A stretch of 64,000 nucleotides of DNA from Flectobacillus rivi (GTDB lineage Bacteria; Bacteroidota; Bacteroidia; Cytophagales; Spirosomataceae): NCBI RefSeq assembly GCF_030056655.1, contig NZ_JASHIE010000011.1, positions 124,001-188,000 of the forward strand. Reading direction: 5' to 3'. Positions 9,281 through 18,267 of the stretch are shown here, in pieces. Made by a program: the position numbers and the translations under genes. Within the stretch, counting starts at the first letter, position 1, and each line of letters begins with the position of its first letter. The notes beneath the pieces were generated by a model that saw only the letters and a list, made by a program, of their open reading frames with translations, did not search any database and was not told the origin of the DNA.

Positions 9281-9892
9281 ATGGAAGTAGAGATAACAAC
9301 AGAGGAAAAGATTTTAATTGCAGCAAGAAAGGTTTTTATCGAAAAAGGCTGGGATGGTGCCCGTATGCAAGAAATTGCAGACAATGCTGGTATCAATAAA
9401 GCGCTATTACACTATTATTTTCGTAACAAAGAACAATTGTTTAAAAGAGTATTTGCAGGAATTGTAGGAAAACTGATTCCTAATCTCAACACAATTATTC
9501 AATCTGAGCAACCCATTTTTGAAAAGATTCAGGCATTTATTGATGCCTATCTCGATTTCCTGTTGGCAAATCAAGAATTACCACTTTTTGTCGCTAATGA
9601 GTTATCACGAAATGCCAATCTTATTGTAGGTGCTTTTGAAGAAAATGGACTCAAACCAATGGTTGGTCAGATGGTCATGGAAATTTTCCAAGCTATTGAA
9701 AACAAACAAATTAGACCCATTAATCCTGCACATCTTTTGATGAACATCGTTTCAATGTGTGTTTTTCCTTTCATGGGAAGGTCAATTTTTCAAAAAGTCT
9801 TGATGCAAGTTCCTGAAGAAATGTATCAAGAATTATTAAAACAACGTAAAAAAGAAATTTACGAAATGGTTTATCACTCTATCGTTTTGTAA
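9281..9892 (+). CDS. TetR/AcrR family transcriptional regulator of the efflux operon
   Basis: 203 residues from the ATG at 9281. An upstream in-frame ATG at 9260 lies inside the palindromic operator and is less likely. The N-terminal helix-turn-helix is clear: ILIAARKVFIEKGWDGAR, then MQEIADNAGINKALLHYYF, the TetR recognition signature. The C-terminal ligand domain is variable. Position and organisation match E. coli CecR (YbiH), which controls ybhGFSR; here the TolC-HlyD-ABC genes follow. Twin palindromes before this gene and before tolC indicate autorepression and operon repression. The inducing ligand is unknown. Confidence 0.9.
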   Translation: MEVEITTEEKILIAARKVFIEKGWDGARMQEIADNAGINKALLHYYFRNKEQLFKRVFAGIVGKLIPNLNTIIQSEQPIFEKIQAFIDAYLDFLLANQELPLFVANELSRNANLIVGAFEENGLKPMVGQMVMEIFQAIENKQIRPINPAHLLMNIVSMCVFPFMGRSIFQKVLMQVPEEMYQELLKQRKKEIYEMVYHSIVL

Positions 9893-9977
9893 AATTTCCT
9901 TATTAAAGTAAGAGTAACAAATCAGTAGTCCGCCCAATGTATTACCTACTTATTTGTTGCTTTTTTAAAGGTATATT

Positions 9978-9995
9978 TTTAACCAAATAGTTAAA
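9978..9995. promoter_or_regulatory. TetR-type operator upstream of tolC
   Basis: TTTAACCAAATAGTTAAA, one base different from the perfect palindrome at 9251-9268. It overlaps a -7-like element, TATATTTT (9972-9979), so bound repressor would block the promoter. A further half-site, AGTTAAAA, follows before the ATG at 10012. Confidence 0.75.
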
Positions 9996-10011
9996 CATTT
10001 TAGTTAAAACC

Positions 10012-11268
10012 ATGAAAAAAACCATTTATATTCTCCTCATTAGTTTGATTGTCAATCATACACGTGCTCAGGAAGTGCTTCCTTTGAGTCAGTGCTATAC
10101 CTTGGCAAAACAAAACTACCCCATTGCCAAACAAAAGGGCTATATTAATGAGAATTTGGAACATCAAATTGCACAACTCAAAAGCAATTTCAAACCACAA
10201 ATTGACATTATTGGTCAGGCAACCTATCAGTCAGATGTAACTTCTGTGCCCATCAAAATTCCTAATATAGACATTCCGCAGATTTCTAAAGACCAGTATA
10301 AATTGTATGCTGAGGTAAAGCAAAATCTGTATGATGGTGGTATAACCAATTCTCAAATTTTGGTACAAAAGGCTGCTGCTCAGACCGAACAGCAAAAACT
10401 TGCAGTTGAGCTCGACAAACTAAAAGAGCGTGTCAATCAGAGTTATTTTAGTGTATTGTTGAGTCAAAATCAGCTCAAATTGATTGACATTATTAAAAAC
10501 GAATTACAGTCAAAAATCAATAAAATCAAGGCTGGTATCCAAAATGGCGTTAGTACACAAGCCAATTTGAATCAACTAGAAGTTGAAATTTTGAAACTTG
10601 ATCAACGTATTGGTGAAGTAAAATCTCAGGAATTGTTGGGGAAGAAAATCCTAGGAATGCTTATTAACCAAGATTTATCCTCAGCCCAATTGGTTTCACC
10701 TTTGCTAACCAATAGCCAAGAAACCAAAATTCAACGTTCTGAACTTTCTCTTTTTCAAGAACAACAAAACCTTTTGAGTACACAGGAGCAACTTATTACT
10801 GCCAAAAATATGCCTAAAGTAGGGCTATTCTTGCAAACAGGCTATGGGCGTCCTGCTTTGAATATGTTAGAAAATGATTTTAAAGGATATTATATCGGTG
10901 GGTTACGATTCAATTGGTCTTTAGGAGGATTATACACGAAAAAGCATGAAAAAAGCCAGTTGCTAATTTCTTCCAAAAATGTAGATGCGCAACAAGAAGC
11001 TTTTTTACTTAATACCAATATTGCTTTGCAACAATTGGATGCTGAAATCAAAAAGCTGGATAATATGATTGAGCTGGACCAAAAAATCATTGTCCTACGA
11101 GAAAAAATCACTAAAACCTCCAGTGCACAACTCGACAATGGTATTATCACTGCAAGTGACTATGTAACTGACCTTTCTGCCGAATTACAAGCCAAAGAAA
11201 ATCAGTTGATTCATACGTTGCAACAGGCACTTACCAAGGCCAATTATCAAAGCACATTAGGGCTTTAA
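10012..11268 (+). CDS. TolC family outer-membrane efflux protein
   Basis: 418 residues with a signal peptide (about 1-19, ending TRA before QE). Two long alpha-helical, coiled-coil-rich halves and beta segments (QYKLYAEVKQNLYDGG) are typical of TolC-type channels, which span the outer membrane and periplasm. It is the first gene of the operon downstream of the TetR gene and supplies the exit duct for the HlyD adaptor and ABC-2 exporter encoded next. E. coli ybhGFSR uses an unlinked TolC, so inclusion here is a Bacteroidota-style variation. The start is the ATG 16 bases after the operator. Confidence 0.9.
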   Translation: MKKTIYILLISLIVNHTRAQEVLPLSQCYTLAKQNYPIAKQKGYINENLEHQIAQLKSNFKPQIDIIGQATYQSDVTSVPIKIPNIDIPQISKDQYKLYAEVKQNLYDGGITNSQILVQKAAAQTEQQKLAVELDKLKERVNQSYFSVLLSQNQLKLIDIIKNELQSKINKIKAGIQNGVSTQANLNQLEVEILKLDQRIGEVKSQELLGKKILGMLINQDLSSAQLVSPLLTNSQETKIQRSELSLFQEQQNLLSTQEQLITAKNMPKVGLFLQTGYGRPALNMLENDFKGYYIGGLRFNWSLGGLYTKKHEKSQLLISSKNVDAQQEAFLLNTNIALQQLDAEIKKLDNMIELDQKIIVLREKITKTSSAQLDNGIITASDYVTDLSAELQAKENQLIHTLQQALTKANYQSTLGL

Positions 11269-11319
11269 TCTTCTTTTCTTAGTATCAAACCGCGAAATTC
11301 GCACAATCCAATATTTGAA

Positions 11320-12255
11320 ATGAAAAAGCAATTTATATTCATATCTCTTGTAAGCACGCTTATTTTTTCTTGTAAAAAAAATGAACAAACTTCGGATGCT
11401 ACGGGCACTTTTGAAGCTACAGAAACTATTATTTCGTCAGAAGTTGCAGGTAAAATCCTCCAACTCGACCTTGAAGAAGGCGACACTTTAGCCTTAGCTC
11501 AAAAAGTTGGAAATATCGATGTAGCAAACTTACAACTTCAAGAAGCACAGATTGAAGCAAGTATCAAAAGTTTACCACAAAAATTCAATGATGCTTCAGC
11601 TCAAATCAAAGTTTTGGAAAATCAAATTGCTGTTCAGAAAGAGCAGTTGCGTATCCAACAAAGAGAATTCCAACGCTTAACGAATTTAGTAAAATCAGAA
11701 GCCGTTCCGAGCAAACAGCTTGACGATATGGAAGGAGCTATTGCCCTGACCAAAAAACAAATCAGTGTATTAGAAAGTCAAATCAGCGCTCAAAAAACAC
11801 AAGTAACTATCCAAAATCGTAGTATTAACAGTGAACTTTCACCACTCGAAAAACGTGCCGATCAGGTGACCGATCAAATCAAACGTGGCGAGATTATCAA
11901 CCCTATTCGTGGTACAGTATTGACCAAATATGCAGAACAATACGAAATGACGGCTCCTGGAAAAGCGCTTTACAAAGTTGCTGATTTATCGGAAATGACC
12001 TTGAAAGTATATGTTTCTGGAAATCAATTAACAAAAGTTCAACTCAATCAACCCGTAAAAGTGCTTATCGACAAAGCAGAAGGACAGTCGGACACCTTAC
12101 AGGGCAAGGTTTATTGGATAGCCTCAAAGGCAGAATTTACCCCAAAAACCATTCAGACCAAGGAAGAACGAGCCAACTTAGTATATGCGGTAAAAATCCA
12201 TGTAAAAAACACTGGTGCATTGAAAATTGGTATGTATGGAGAAGTGATATTTTAA
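11320..12255 (+). CDS. HlyD/YbhG-type periplasmic adaptor lipoprotein
   Basis: 311 residues. The lipobox LIFSC (residues 14-18) marks an inner-membrane-anchored lipoprotein. A biotinyl-lipoyl-like half motif (VAGKILQLDLEEGDTLAL) is followed by a coiled-coil hairpin (about residues 70-190), the second lipoyl half (GEIINPIRGTVL) and a beta-barrel domain. This is the membrane-fusion adaptor joining the ABC-2 permeases to TolC. It begins 51 bases after tolC and its stop is 11 bases before the first ATPase gene, consistent with one operon. Confidence 0.91.
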   Translation: MKKQFIFISLVSTLIFSCKKNEQTSDATGTFEATETIISSEVAGKILQLDLEEGDTLALAQKVGNIDVANLQLQEAQIEASIKSLPQKFNDASAQIKVLENQIAVQKEQLRIQQREFQRLTNLVKSEAVPSKQLDDMEGAIALTKKQISVLESQISAQKTQVTIQNRSINSELSPLEKRADQVTDQIKRGEIINPIRGTVLTKYAEQYEMTAPGKALYKVADLSEMTLKVYVSGNQLTKVQLNQPVKVLIDKAEGQSDTLQGKVYWIASKAEFTPKTIQTKEERANLVYAVKIHVKNTGALKIGMYGEVIF

Positions 12256-12266
12256 CCCCAAAAGCT

Positions 12267-13175
12267 ATGAATGCAATCATTGCAAATCACCTTTTTAAGT
12301 CATTTGAAAAAGGCAAAATCAAGGCATTGGAAGACATTTCTTTTGAGGTCAAACAATCAGAATTATTTGGACTAATCGGACCAGATGGTGCTGGAAAAAC
12401 TACGCTATTTAGGATTCTTGCTACGCTTTTATTAGCCGAATCTGGAGATGCTAGTGTTGATGGCTTGGATGTAAAGAAAGACTATAAAGCAATCCGAAAA
12501 AGAGTAGGTTATATGCCAGGGAAATTTTCCCTGTATCAAGATTTGAGCGTAGAGGAAAATCTCAACTTTTTTGCGCATGTTTTTGGTACTACGATAGAAC
12601 AAAACTACCATCTTATCAAGGATATTTACCAACAGCTCGAACCTTTCAAAACTCGTAAAGCAGGGAAATTATCGGGTGGAATGAAGCAAAAGTTAGCCTT
12701 GTGCTGCGCTCTGATTCACGAGCCAAGCGTATTGTTTTTGGATGAACCCACTACTGGAGTTGACCCCGTTTCGAGAAAAGAGTTTTGGGAAATGCTGAAA
12801 TATCTTAAGTCGGAAGGTATCACGATATTGGTTTCGACACCCTATATGGACGAAGCCAGTTTATGCGATAGAGTTGCTTTGATGCAAAAAGGAAAGATAT
12901 TAGATATTGATACACCAGTGGGGATTATTGAGAAATATCCGAAAAAAATCTGGTCTATTCATGCCTCCAATATGTATGCCTTATTGCAGGTAGCAAGAGC
13001 ATTTCCTAATACGCATACCTGTTTTGGTTTTGGTGAAAGTCATCACCTGACGCTTAAAAACGATGATGAGGATTATCAAGCTTTTTGTCAGTATGTTCAA
13101 GAGCATTACAAAGAGTCTTTCCAAATCCAAGAAATTACAGCTACCATTGAGGATTGCTTTATGGCATTGTCCTGA
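12267..13175 (+). CDS. ABC transporter ATPase, first half of a split YbhF-like pair (degenerate Q- and H-loops)
   Basis: 302 residues from the ATG at 12267; the longer frame upstream overlaps the HlyD gene and is not homologous. Walker A is GPDGAGKTT (38-46), signature LSGGM (135-139), Walker B LFLDE with glutamate 160. The Q-loop position is glycine (GYMPGKFSLY, G85) and the switch histidine is proline (STPYMDEA, P192). It probably forms a heterodimer with the next ATPase, equivalent to the two halves of E. coli YbhF. It would energise export through the two ABC-2 permeases. The substrate is unknown; drugs or cations are possible by analogy with YbhGFSR. Confidence 0.91.
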   Translation: MNAIIANHLFKSFEKGKIKALEDISFEVKQSELFGLIGPDGAGKTTLFRILATLLLAESGDASVDGLDVKKDYKAIRKRVGYMPGKFSLYQDLSVEENLNFFAHVFGTTIEQNYHLIKDIYQQLEPFKTRKAGKLSGGMKQKLALCCALIHEPSVLFLDEPTTGVDPVSRKEFWEMLKYLKSEGITILVSTPYMDEASLCDRVALMQKGKILDIDTPVGIIEKYPKKIWSIHASNMYALLQVARAFPNTHTCFGFGESHHLTLKNDDEDYQAFCQYVQEHYKESFQIQEITATIEDCFMALS

Positions 13176-13203
13176 TGCTTTCAAGAAATAAAATGTGCCA
13201 AAC

Positions 13204-13950
13204 ATGGAAAATAAAGAAATAGTCATTCAGGCTCAAGGACTAACCAAACGTTTTGGGGATTTTATCGCCACCAACGCCATCACCTTTGAGGTTTACAAGG
13301 GTGAAATATTTGGTTTTTTGGGAGCCAATGGTGCTGGAAAAACAACAGCCATGAAAATTCTCATTGGCATATCCAAACCCAGCGGAGGCGAAGCAAAAGT
13401 CGCAGGTTTTGATGTGTATACTGAAACCGAAGATATTAAAAAGAATATCGGATACATGAGTCAAAAATTTTCACTTTATGAAGATTTAACCATCCGAGAA
13501 AATATTCGATTCTTTGGCGGAATTTATGGTTTAGATCGTAAAACTATCAAAGAAAAAACGGATGTATTGCTCAAAACACTAGGTTTTGAGGCTGAGGCAG
13601 ACAAACTAGTATCTTCACTCCCTTTGGGCTGGCGACAAAAACTGTCATTTTCGATTGCAATTTTACATAATCCTAAAATTGTATTTTTAGACGAACCAAC
13701 AGGCGGAGTTGACCCTGTAACTCGTCGTCAGTTTTGGGATTTAATCTATGAAGCCTCCAATCGTGGCGTGACTATTTTTGTCACCACACATTACATGGAC
13801 GAAGCCGAATATTGCAATAGAGTGTCAATCATGGTAGACGGAAAAATCGAAGCACTCGATACCCCTCAAAATCTCAAAAAGCAATTTCACGCTGACTCAA
13901 TGGATGAGGTATTTCACCAGTTGGCTCGCAAGGCAAAAAGAAGTGAGTGA
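13204..13950 (+). CDS. ABC transporter ATPase, second half of a split YbhF-like pair (degenerate signature)
   Basis: 248 residues from the ATG at 13204 (a GTG nine bases upstream is an alternative). Walker A is GANGAGKTT (40-48), the Q-loop glutamine is present (YMSQKF, Q87), catalytic glutamate E164 is in FLDEPTGG, and the switch histidine is present (TTHYMDEA, H196). The signature is LPLGW (139-143) instead of LSGGQ. It thus complements the preceding ATPase, which has LSGGM but lacks Gln and His. The stop codon lies 32 bases before the likely start of the first permease. Confidence 0.91.
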   Translation: MENKEIVIQAQGLTKRFGDFIATNAITFEVYKGEIFGFLGANGAGKTTAMKILIGISKPSGGEAKVAGFDVYTETEDIKKNIGYMSQKFSLYEDLTIRENIRFFGGIYGLDRKTIKEKTDVLLKTLGFEAEADKLVSSLPLGWRQKLSFSIAILHNPKIVFLDEPTGGVDPVTRRQFWDLIYEASNRGVTIFVTTHYMDEAEYCNRVSIMVDGKIEALDTPQNLKKQFHADSMDEVFHQLARKAKRSE

Positions 13951-13982
13951 TTTTGAACAAAAGACTATTAAATCTTTCAAAC

Positions 13983-15089
13983 ATGAAATTATTCTTAGCA
14001 TTCATCACCAAGGAATTCAAGCATATTCTGAGAGATACTCGAACTTTAATCATTCTGTTTGGGATGCCCATTGTTCAGATTATCCTCTTCGGCTTTGCCC
14101 TAACCAACGAAGTAAAAGACTCTCGCATAGGTATTTTAGATTACTCAAAAGACGAAGCAAGTCGACAGATTATTCAAGAACTTGATGCCAGTAGATACTT
14201 TGATGTAGAGGCCAATTTTAGCAGTCCTCAGCAAATAGACCAAGCTTTTAAAGAAGGTAGAATTAGATTAGCAGTGGTATTTCCTGCTCATTTCAGACAT
14301 TCTCTTTTTCAACAAAATACGGCTTCTATTCAACTAATAGCAGACGCTTCAGACCCGAATACTGCTACTACAGTAGTCAATTATGCCAGTTCCATTCTGA
14401 AATCATACCAAGACGAAGTGCTAGGCGAACAGACCTTGCCTTACACGATTCAACCAGAAATTCGTATGTTATACAACCCACAACTCAAAGGGGCATATAA
14501 CTTCGTACCTGGGGTAATGGCAATGATATTGTTACTTATTTCAGCTATGATGACCTCGATTGCGATTGTTCGGGAGAAAGAACTAGGAACTATGGAAGTG
14601 CTTTTGGTATCGCCTGTCCCTCCTATTTTGGTCATTGTTACTAAGGCAATTCCTTACGTTTTGCTCTCATTTATCAATGTAAGCACCATCCTCATTTTGA
14701 GCGTAAACCTCCTCGATGTACCTATCCAAGGCAGTTTATTACTTCTTTTAGGCGAAAGTATGCTCTTTATTTTTGCGGCTTTGGCATTAGGTCTATTTAT
14801 TTCGACTATCACCAACTCGCAACAAGTGGCTATGTTGGCATCTTTAATGGTGTTATTATTACCAACATTGATTTTTAGTGGCTTTATGTTTCCTATCGAA
14901 AATATGCCCAAACCGATGCAATTTATCTCTAATTTGATTCCGTCAAAATGGTATTTCTTCATCGTTAGAGACGTAATGATAAAAGGATTAGGCTTCAAAA
15001 GTGTCCTAAAAGAAAGCCTGATTTTGGTAGCTATGACAATAGGCTTTGTGCTAATAGCTTTAAAAAATTACAAAACGAGGTTGGAGTAA
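13983..15089 (+). CDS. ABC-2 type permease (YbhS/YbhR-like), first of two
   Basis: 368 residues from the ATG at 13983. A GTG at 13947 would overlap the preceding stop and adds 12 unlikely residues. One N-terminal membrane segment, a large extracytoplasmic domain (about residues 45-160), then five or six membrane segments with the ABC-2 signature region VREKELGTMEVLLVSPV, a coupling helix that contacts the ATPases. It forms the export channel together with the paralogous permease downstream. Part of the efflux operon. Confidence 0.9.
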   Translation: MKLFLAFITKEFKHILRDTRTLIILFGMPIVQIILFGFALTNEVKDSRIGILDYSKDEASRQIIQELDASRYFDVEANFSSPQQIDQAFKEGRIRLAVVFPAHFRHSLFQQNTASIQLIADASDPNTATTVVNYASSILKSYQDEVLGEQTLPYTIQPEIRMLYNPQLKGAYNFVPGVMAMILLLISAMMTSIAIVREKELGTMEVLLVSPVPPILVIVTKAIPYVLLSFINVSTILILSVNLLDVPIQGSLLLLLGESMLFIFAALALGLFISTITNSQQVAMLASLMVLLLPTLIFSGFMFPIENMPKPMQFISNLIPSKWYFFIVRDVMIKGLGFKSVLKESLILVAMTIGFVLIALKNYKTRLE

Positions 15090-15093
15090 TGAG

Positions 15094-15206
15094 AAGTGAC
15101 AAAGTGGTAAAGGCACAAAGTAGCAAAGTGTTTTGATGATTGTGGCACAGTCACTAAAACATCTAAAAAAATCACTTTGTGCCTTTGTGCCTATGTCACT
15201 TTGCCC
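15094..15206. repeat. Inverted repeat between the two permease genes (CACTTTGTGCC family)
   Basis: AAGGCACAAAGT (15110-15121) is the exact inverse of ACTTTGTGCCTT (15174-15185). The right arm extends to 15206 and matches 1897-1930. An upstream start at 15177 for the next permease would lie within this repeat, so the ATG at 15237 is preferred. Confidence 0.7.
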
Positions 15207-15236
15207 CTCCTCCTTGGCAATCACTCCCAAACAATC

Positions 15237-16355
15237 ATGAAAACACTACTTTTTTTACTAGAAAAAGAGTTTCGGCAGATATTTCGTAACTCATCGATCA
15301 TTCGTATCATTTTTGTGATGCCTATTATCCAGCTGATTGTTTTGCCCATAGCAGCCGATTATGAGGTAAAAAACGTGAATATTGCCGTGGTCGACCACGA
15401 CCATTCGAGTTATTCAAGACAGCTGGTTCAAAAAATTATTGGTTCAGGATATTTCAGATTAGTTGAAAATACAGATTCTTACAAAAAAGCACTCAAAAGT
15501 GTTGAGCAAAACGATTCTGATGTAATCATAGAAATTCCTGCGCATTTTGAAAGAACCTTAATCAAAGAAAATGAGGCTAAATTATTACTTGCGATTAATG
15601 CCGTAAATGGCACAAAAGGCAACATGGGTGGGGCGTACCTCAACTCCATTATCAAAGATTTTAATCAGGATGTGCGAACGGATTGGGTTACTTTTCCAAG
15701 AATGAACCCTATGCCATTATTAGATATTGTTCCTCGTTTTTGGTACAACACCCGTATGAATTACCAGCTATTTATGGTTCCTGGTATCTTGGTTATTTTG
15801 GTGACAATGGTCGGAAGTTTCTTAACAGCATTGAATATTGTCAAGGAAAAAGAAGTAGGAACTATTGAGCAAATCAATGTTACGCCTATCAAAAAACACC
15901 ATTTTATTTTGGGTAAATTGATTCCTTTCTGGGTATTGGGTTTGGTCGTAACTGCTATTGGTCTGACCGTCAGTAGAGTCGTATTTGGTATTGTTCCGGT
16001 AGGGAGTTTGCTTGTGATTTTTGGCTTTACAGCTATTTTTCTGTTAGCCGTTTTGGGACTTGGACTACTCATGTCTAACTTTTCAGATACACAGCAGCAA
16101 GCCATGTTTTTCGCCTTTTTTATGATAATGGTCTTTGTCCTAATGGGTGGTTTGTACACCTCCATAGATGGTATGCCTGAATGGGCGAAGATTATGACAA
16201 AGTTTAACCCTGTCGCCTATTTTATCGACGTCATGAGATTGGTTGTGATAAAAGGTTCAGGTATTTACGAAATCAGAAATCATATTTTTGCCATATTGAG
16301 TTTCGCCATCGTATTCAATGGATTAGCCATTTGGACCTATAAAAAGCAAGTGTAA
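15237..16355 (+). CDS. ABC-2 type permease (YbhR-like), second of two
   Basis: 372 residues from the ATG at 15237; the longer frame begins inside an intergenic repeat and is rejected. Same topology as the preceding permease: N-terminal membrane helix, large external domain, and a C-terminal six-helix bundle with VKEKEVGTIEQINVTPI as the coupling motif. It pairs with the first permease to form the transporter core. It is the last gene of the operon. The 147-base gap holding an inverted repeat could weaken or separate its transcription from the upstream genes. Confidence 0.9.
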   Translation: MKTLLFLLEKEFRQIFRNSSIIRIIFVMPIIQLIVLPIAADYEVKNVNIAVVDHDHSSYSRQLVQKIIGSGYFRLVENTDSYKKALKSVEQNDSDVIIEIPAHFERTLIKENEAKLLLAINAVNGTKGNMGGAYLNSIIKDFNQDVRTDWVTFPRMNPMPLLDIVPRFWYNTRMNYQLFMVPGILVILVTMVGSFLTALNIVKEKEVGTIEQINVTPIKKHHFILGKLIPFWVLGLVVTAIGLTVSRVVFGIVPVGSLLVIFGFTAIFLLAVLGLGLLMSNFSDTQQQAMFFAFFMIMVFVLMGGLYTSIDGMPEWAKIMTKFNPVAYFIDVMRLVVIKGSGIYEIRNHIFAILSFAIVFNGLAIWTYKKQV

Positions 16356-16535
16356 TCTGAGTGATGAGTTTTGAGTGTGGAATTGTCCTTTGTCCTTGCC
16401 TAAAATAGATTTCTTACATTTTTTTCCTCTGTAGAAGCTCCGTAGGAACTACGGTTTGGTAGTAATAATCCTTTGGAAGAGCCTTTTAGTGCATAATTGA
16501 AATGATTAGATTTTGAAAAACTTAAAGTATTCTCA

Positions 16536-16568
16536 CAAAAAAAACCGCTCTGTAAATTACAGAGCGGT
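16536..16568 (-). terminator. Intrinsic terminator of the prs-rplY operon
   Basis: Arms ACCGCTCTGTA (16544-16554) and TACAGAGCGGT (16558-16568) form a perfect 11-bp stem. On the minus strand it is followed by eight T (16536-16543). It lies 27 bases after the rplY stop. Confidence 0.9.
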
Positions 16569-16595
16569 CATCTATCAGTAATGGATTTGTGAAAA

Positions 16596-17162
16596 TTAAG
16601 AGTTTATTTTTCCTCTCAATGCACGTGGGATATCGATTGTAGCAACTGGGTTAGTTGGGTTGTTCAAGATAGAAACACCTTCAACTTTCAATTTGCTAAC
16701 TTTGATAGTTTGTCCCAAGTCCAAACCTGTAATATCTGCTTCAACAAAATCAGGAATGTTTTCAGCTAAACCTTTCAAAGTAACTTTGCGAAGTTTCTGA
16801 ACCATTTTACCCCCTTTTTGTACACCTGGAGCGTTACCAACGATTTTCACTGGAACGTCAATTTTGATAGCTTTACCATCAACGATTTCCAAGAAGTCAA
16901 CGTTCAAAATAGTTTCGTTAACTGGGTGGAATTGTGAATCTTGTAAGATTGCACGACGGATTTCGCCTTCAATGTTCAATTCAACTTCAGCAACTTCTGG
17001 AGTATAAATTAATTCACGGAACAAAATCATTGGAACTGCAAAGTGAACTACATCTTGTCCACCGTACAATACACATGGAACTAATGATGCATTGCGTAAA
17101 TCTTTCGCTGATTTTGTACCTAAAGTTTCTCTTTTGAAACCTACAACTTCAATCTTTCTCAT
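16596..17162 (-). CDS. rplY: 50S ribosomal protein L25 (CTC type)
   Basis: 188 residues. The N-terminal 5S-rRNA-binding domain (MRKIEVVGFKRETLGT, LVPCVLYGGQD) is followed by the C-terminal TL5/CTC domain (GNAPGVQKGGKMVQKLRKV). Length matches the two-domain CTC form rather than short E. coli L25. It follows prs by 63 bases on the same strand, a common bacterial pairing, and is followed by a strong terminator. Confidence 0.96.
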   Translation of the reverse strand: MRKIEVVGFKRETLGTKSAKDLRNASLVPCVLYGGQDVVHFAVPMILFRELIYTPEVAEVELNIEGEIRRAILQDSQFHPVNETILNVDFLEIVDGKAIKIDVPVKIVGNAPGVQKGGKMVQKLRKVTLKGLAENIPDFVEADITGLDLGQTIKVSKLKVEGVSILNNPTNPVATIDIPRALRGKINS

Positions 17163-17225
17163 TTGAGTGATTTTTGTGTTACTAGCCTTTCGCGAACTGC
17201 TATCTTCTAGTAACTGTTTAAGTAA

Positions 17226-18230
17226 TTATTGTTTTATGAAAAGTGAACTGATAGACTCGTGGTCACGGATTCTTCCGATAGCTTTAGCAAACAATTGTGC
17301 TACTGAAAGAACTTTAATTTTATCACACTCTTGTTTGCTTGGAATGGTGTTTGTCACAACCAATTCTGTCAATACAGAGTTACTGATATTTTCGTAAGCA
17401 TTACCAGATAATACTGCGTGGGTAACGATAGCTCTTACTGATTTGGCACCTTTGTCCATAATCAACTGTGCAGCTTTACACATCGTTCCACCTGTATCAA
17501 TCAAGTCATCGACTAACACCACGTCTGCGCCTGTAACATCTCCAATCAATTGCATCGAAGCAACTTCATTGGCACGTTTACGGTGTTTGTCACAGATAAC
17601 CATTTCAGCGTTGAAGAACTTCGCAATGTTACGAGTACGAACTACACCACCTACGTCTGGAGAAGCAAACAAAATGTTATCTAAGCCTAATGATTTCAAA
17701 TAAGGTACAAAGATAGCTGTTCCTTCCAAATGATCTACAGGAAAATCGAAAAATCCTTGAATTTGTCCAGCATGTAGGTCAACTGTCATCAAGCGGTCAG
17801 CACCAGCGGCAGTCAAAAGGTTAGCAATTAACTTTGCACCAATACCTACTCTTGGTTTGTCTTTACGGTCTTGGCGTGAGTAACCGAAGTATGGAATTAC
17901 AACTGTTACATAGTGCGCCGAAGCACGACGAGCTGCATCAATCATCAATAACAATTCCAACAAATTATCAGCTGGTGGAAATGTTGATTGAATCAAGAAA
18001 ACATCACAACCTCTGATTGATTCATCAAAACTTGGAGAAATCTCACCGTCTGAAAATCTCTGAATTGTAGTTGAGCCTAATTCTTTACCGAAATACTGAG
18101 CGATTTCTTTTGCTAAATATTCAGAAGAAGTCCCTGCGAAAATTTTAACTTGATTTATGGAAGCCATTTTTTGTGGGGGTACAACGCCTTGCGTTTGCGA
18201 AGTACTAATTATTGTTGGATCTGTTTGCAA
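17226..18230 (-). CDS. prs: Ribose-phosphate pyrophosphokinase (PRPP synthetase)
   Basis: 334 residues; converts ribose 5-phosphate and ATP to PRPP for nucleotide, histidine and tryptophan synthesis. Motifs seen: QSTFPPADNLLELLLM, the ATP loop PYFGYSRQDRKDKPR, the divalent-metal motif VDLHAGQIQGFFD and the PRPP loop VLVDDLIDTGGT. The first 21 residues have no counterpart in most homologues, so a start at the ATG of MASINQVKIF (18167) is possible. A perfect -7 box at 18260-18267 allows either start. Confidence 0.95.
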   Translation of the reverse strand: MQTDPTIISTSQTQGVVPPQKMASINQVKIFAGTSSEYLAKEIAQYFGKELGSTTIQRFSDGEISPSFDESIRGCDVFLIQSTFPPADNLLELLLMIDAARRASAHYVTVVIPYFGYSRQDRKDKPRVGIGAKLIANLLTAAGADRLMTVDLHAGQIQGFFDFPVDHLEGTAIFVPYLKSLGLDNILFASPDVGGVVRTRNIAKFFNAEMVICDKHRKRANEVASMQLIGDVTGADVVLVDDLIDTGGTMCKAAQLIMDKGAKSVRAIVTHAVLSGNAYENISNSVLTELVVTNTIPSKQECDKIKVLSVAQLFAKAIGRIRDHESISSLFIKQ

Positions 18231-18259
18231 TCGTTAATACCCAATTTTAAAATTTTCCG

Positions 18260-18267
18260 CAAAAGTA
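18260..18267 (-). promoter_or_regulatory. -7 box of the prs-rplY promoter
   Basis: On the minus strand this reads TACTTTTG, an exact TAnnTTTG match. Transcription would start near 18253, giving a leader of roughly 20 bases to the first prs start or about 85 to the second. The -33 region is weak. Confidence 0.55.

Noticed and set aside
12114..12266. Longer N-terminus for the first ABC ATPase
   Set aside because: The extra 51 codons overlap the HlyD gene in another frame and look unlike an ATPase; the ATG at 12267 starts right before the conserved domain.
15177..15236. Longer N-terminus for the second permease
   Set aside because: The extra codons fall in the CACTTTGTGCC repeat; the ATG at 15237 aligns with the paralogue's start (MKLF/MKTL).
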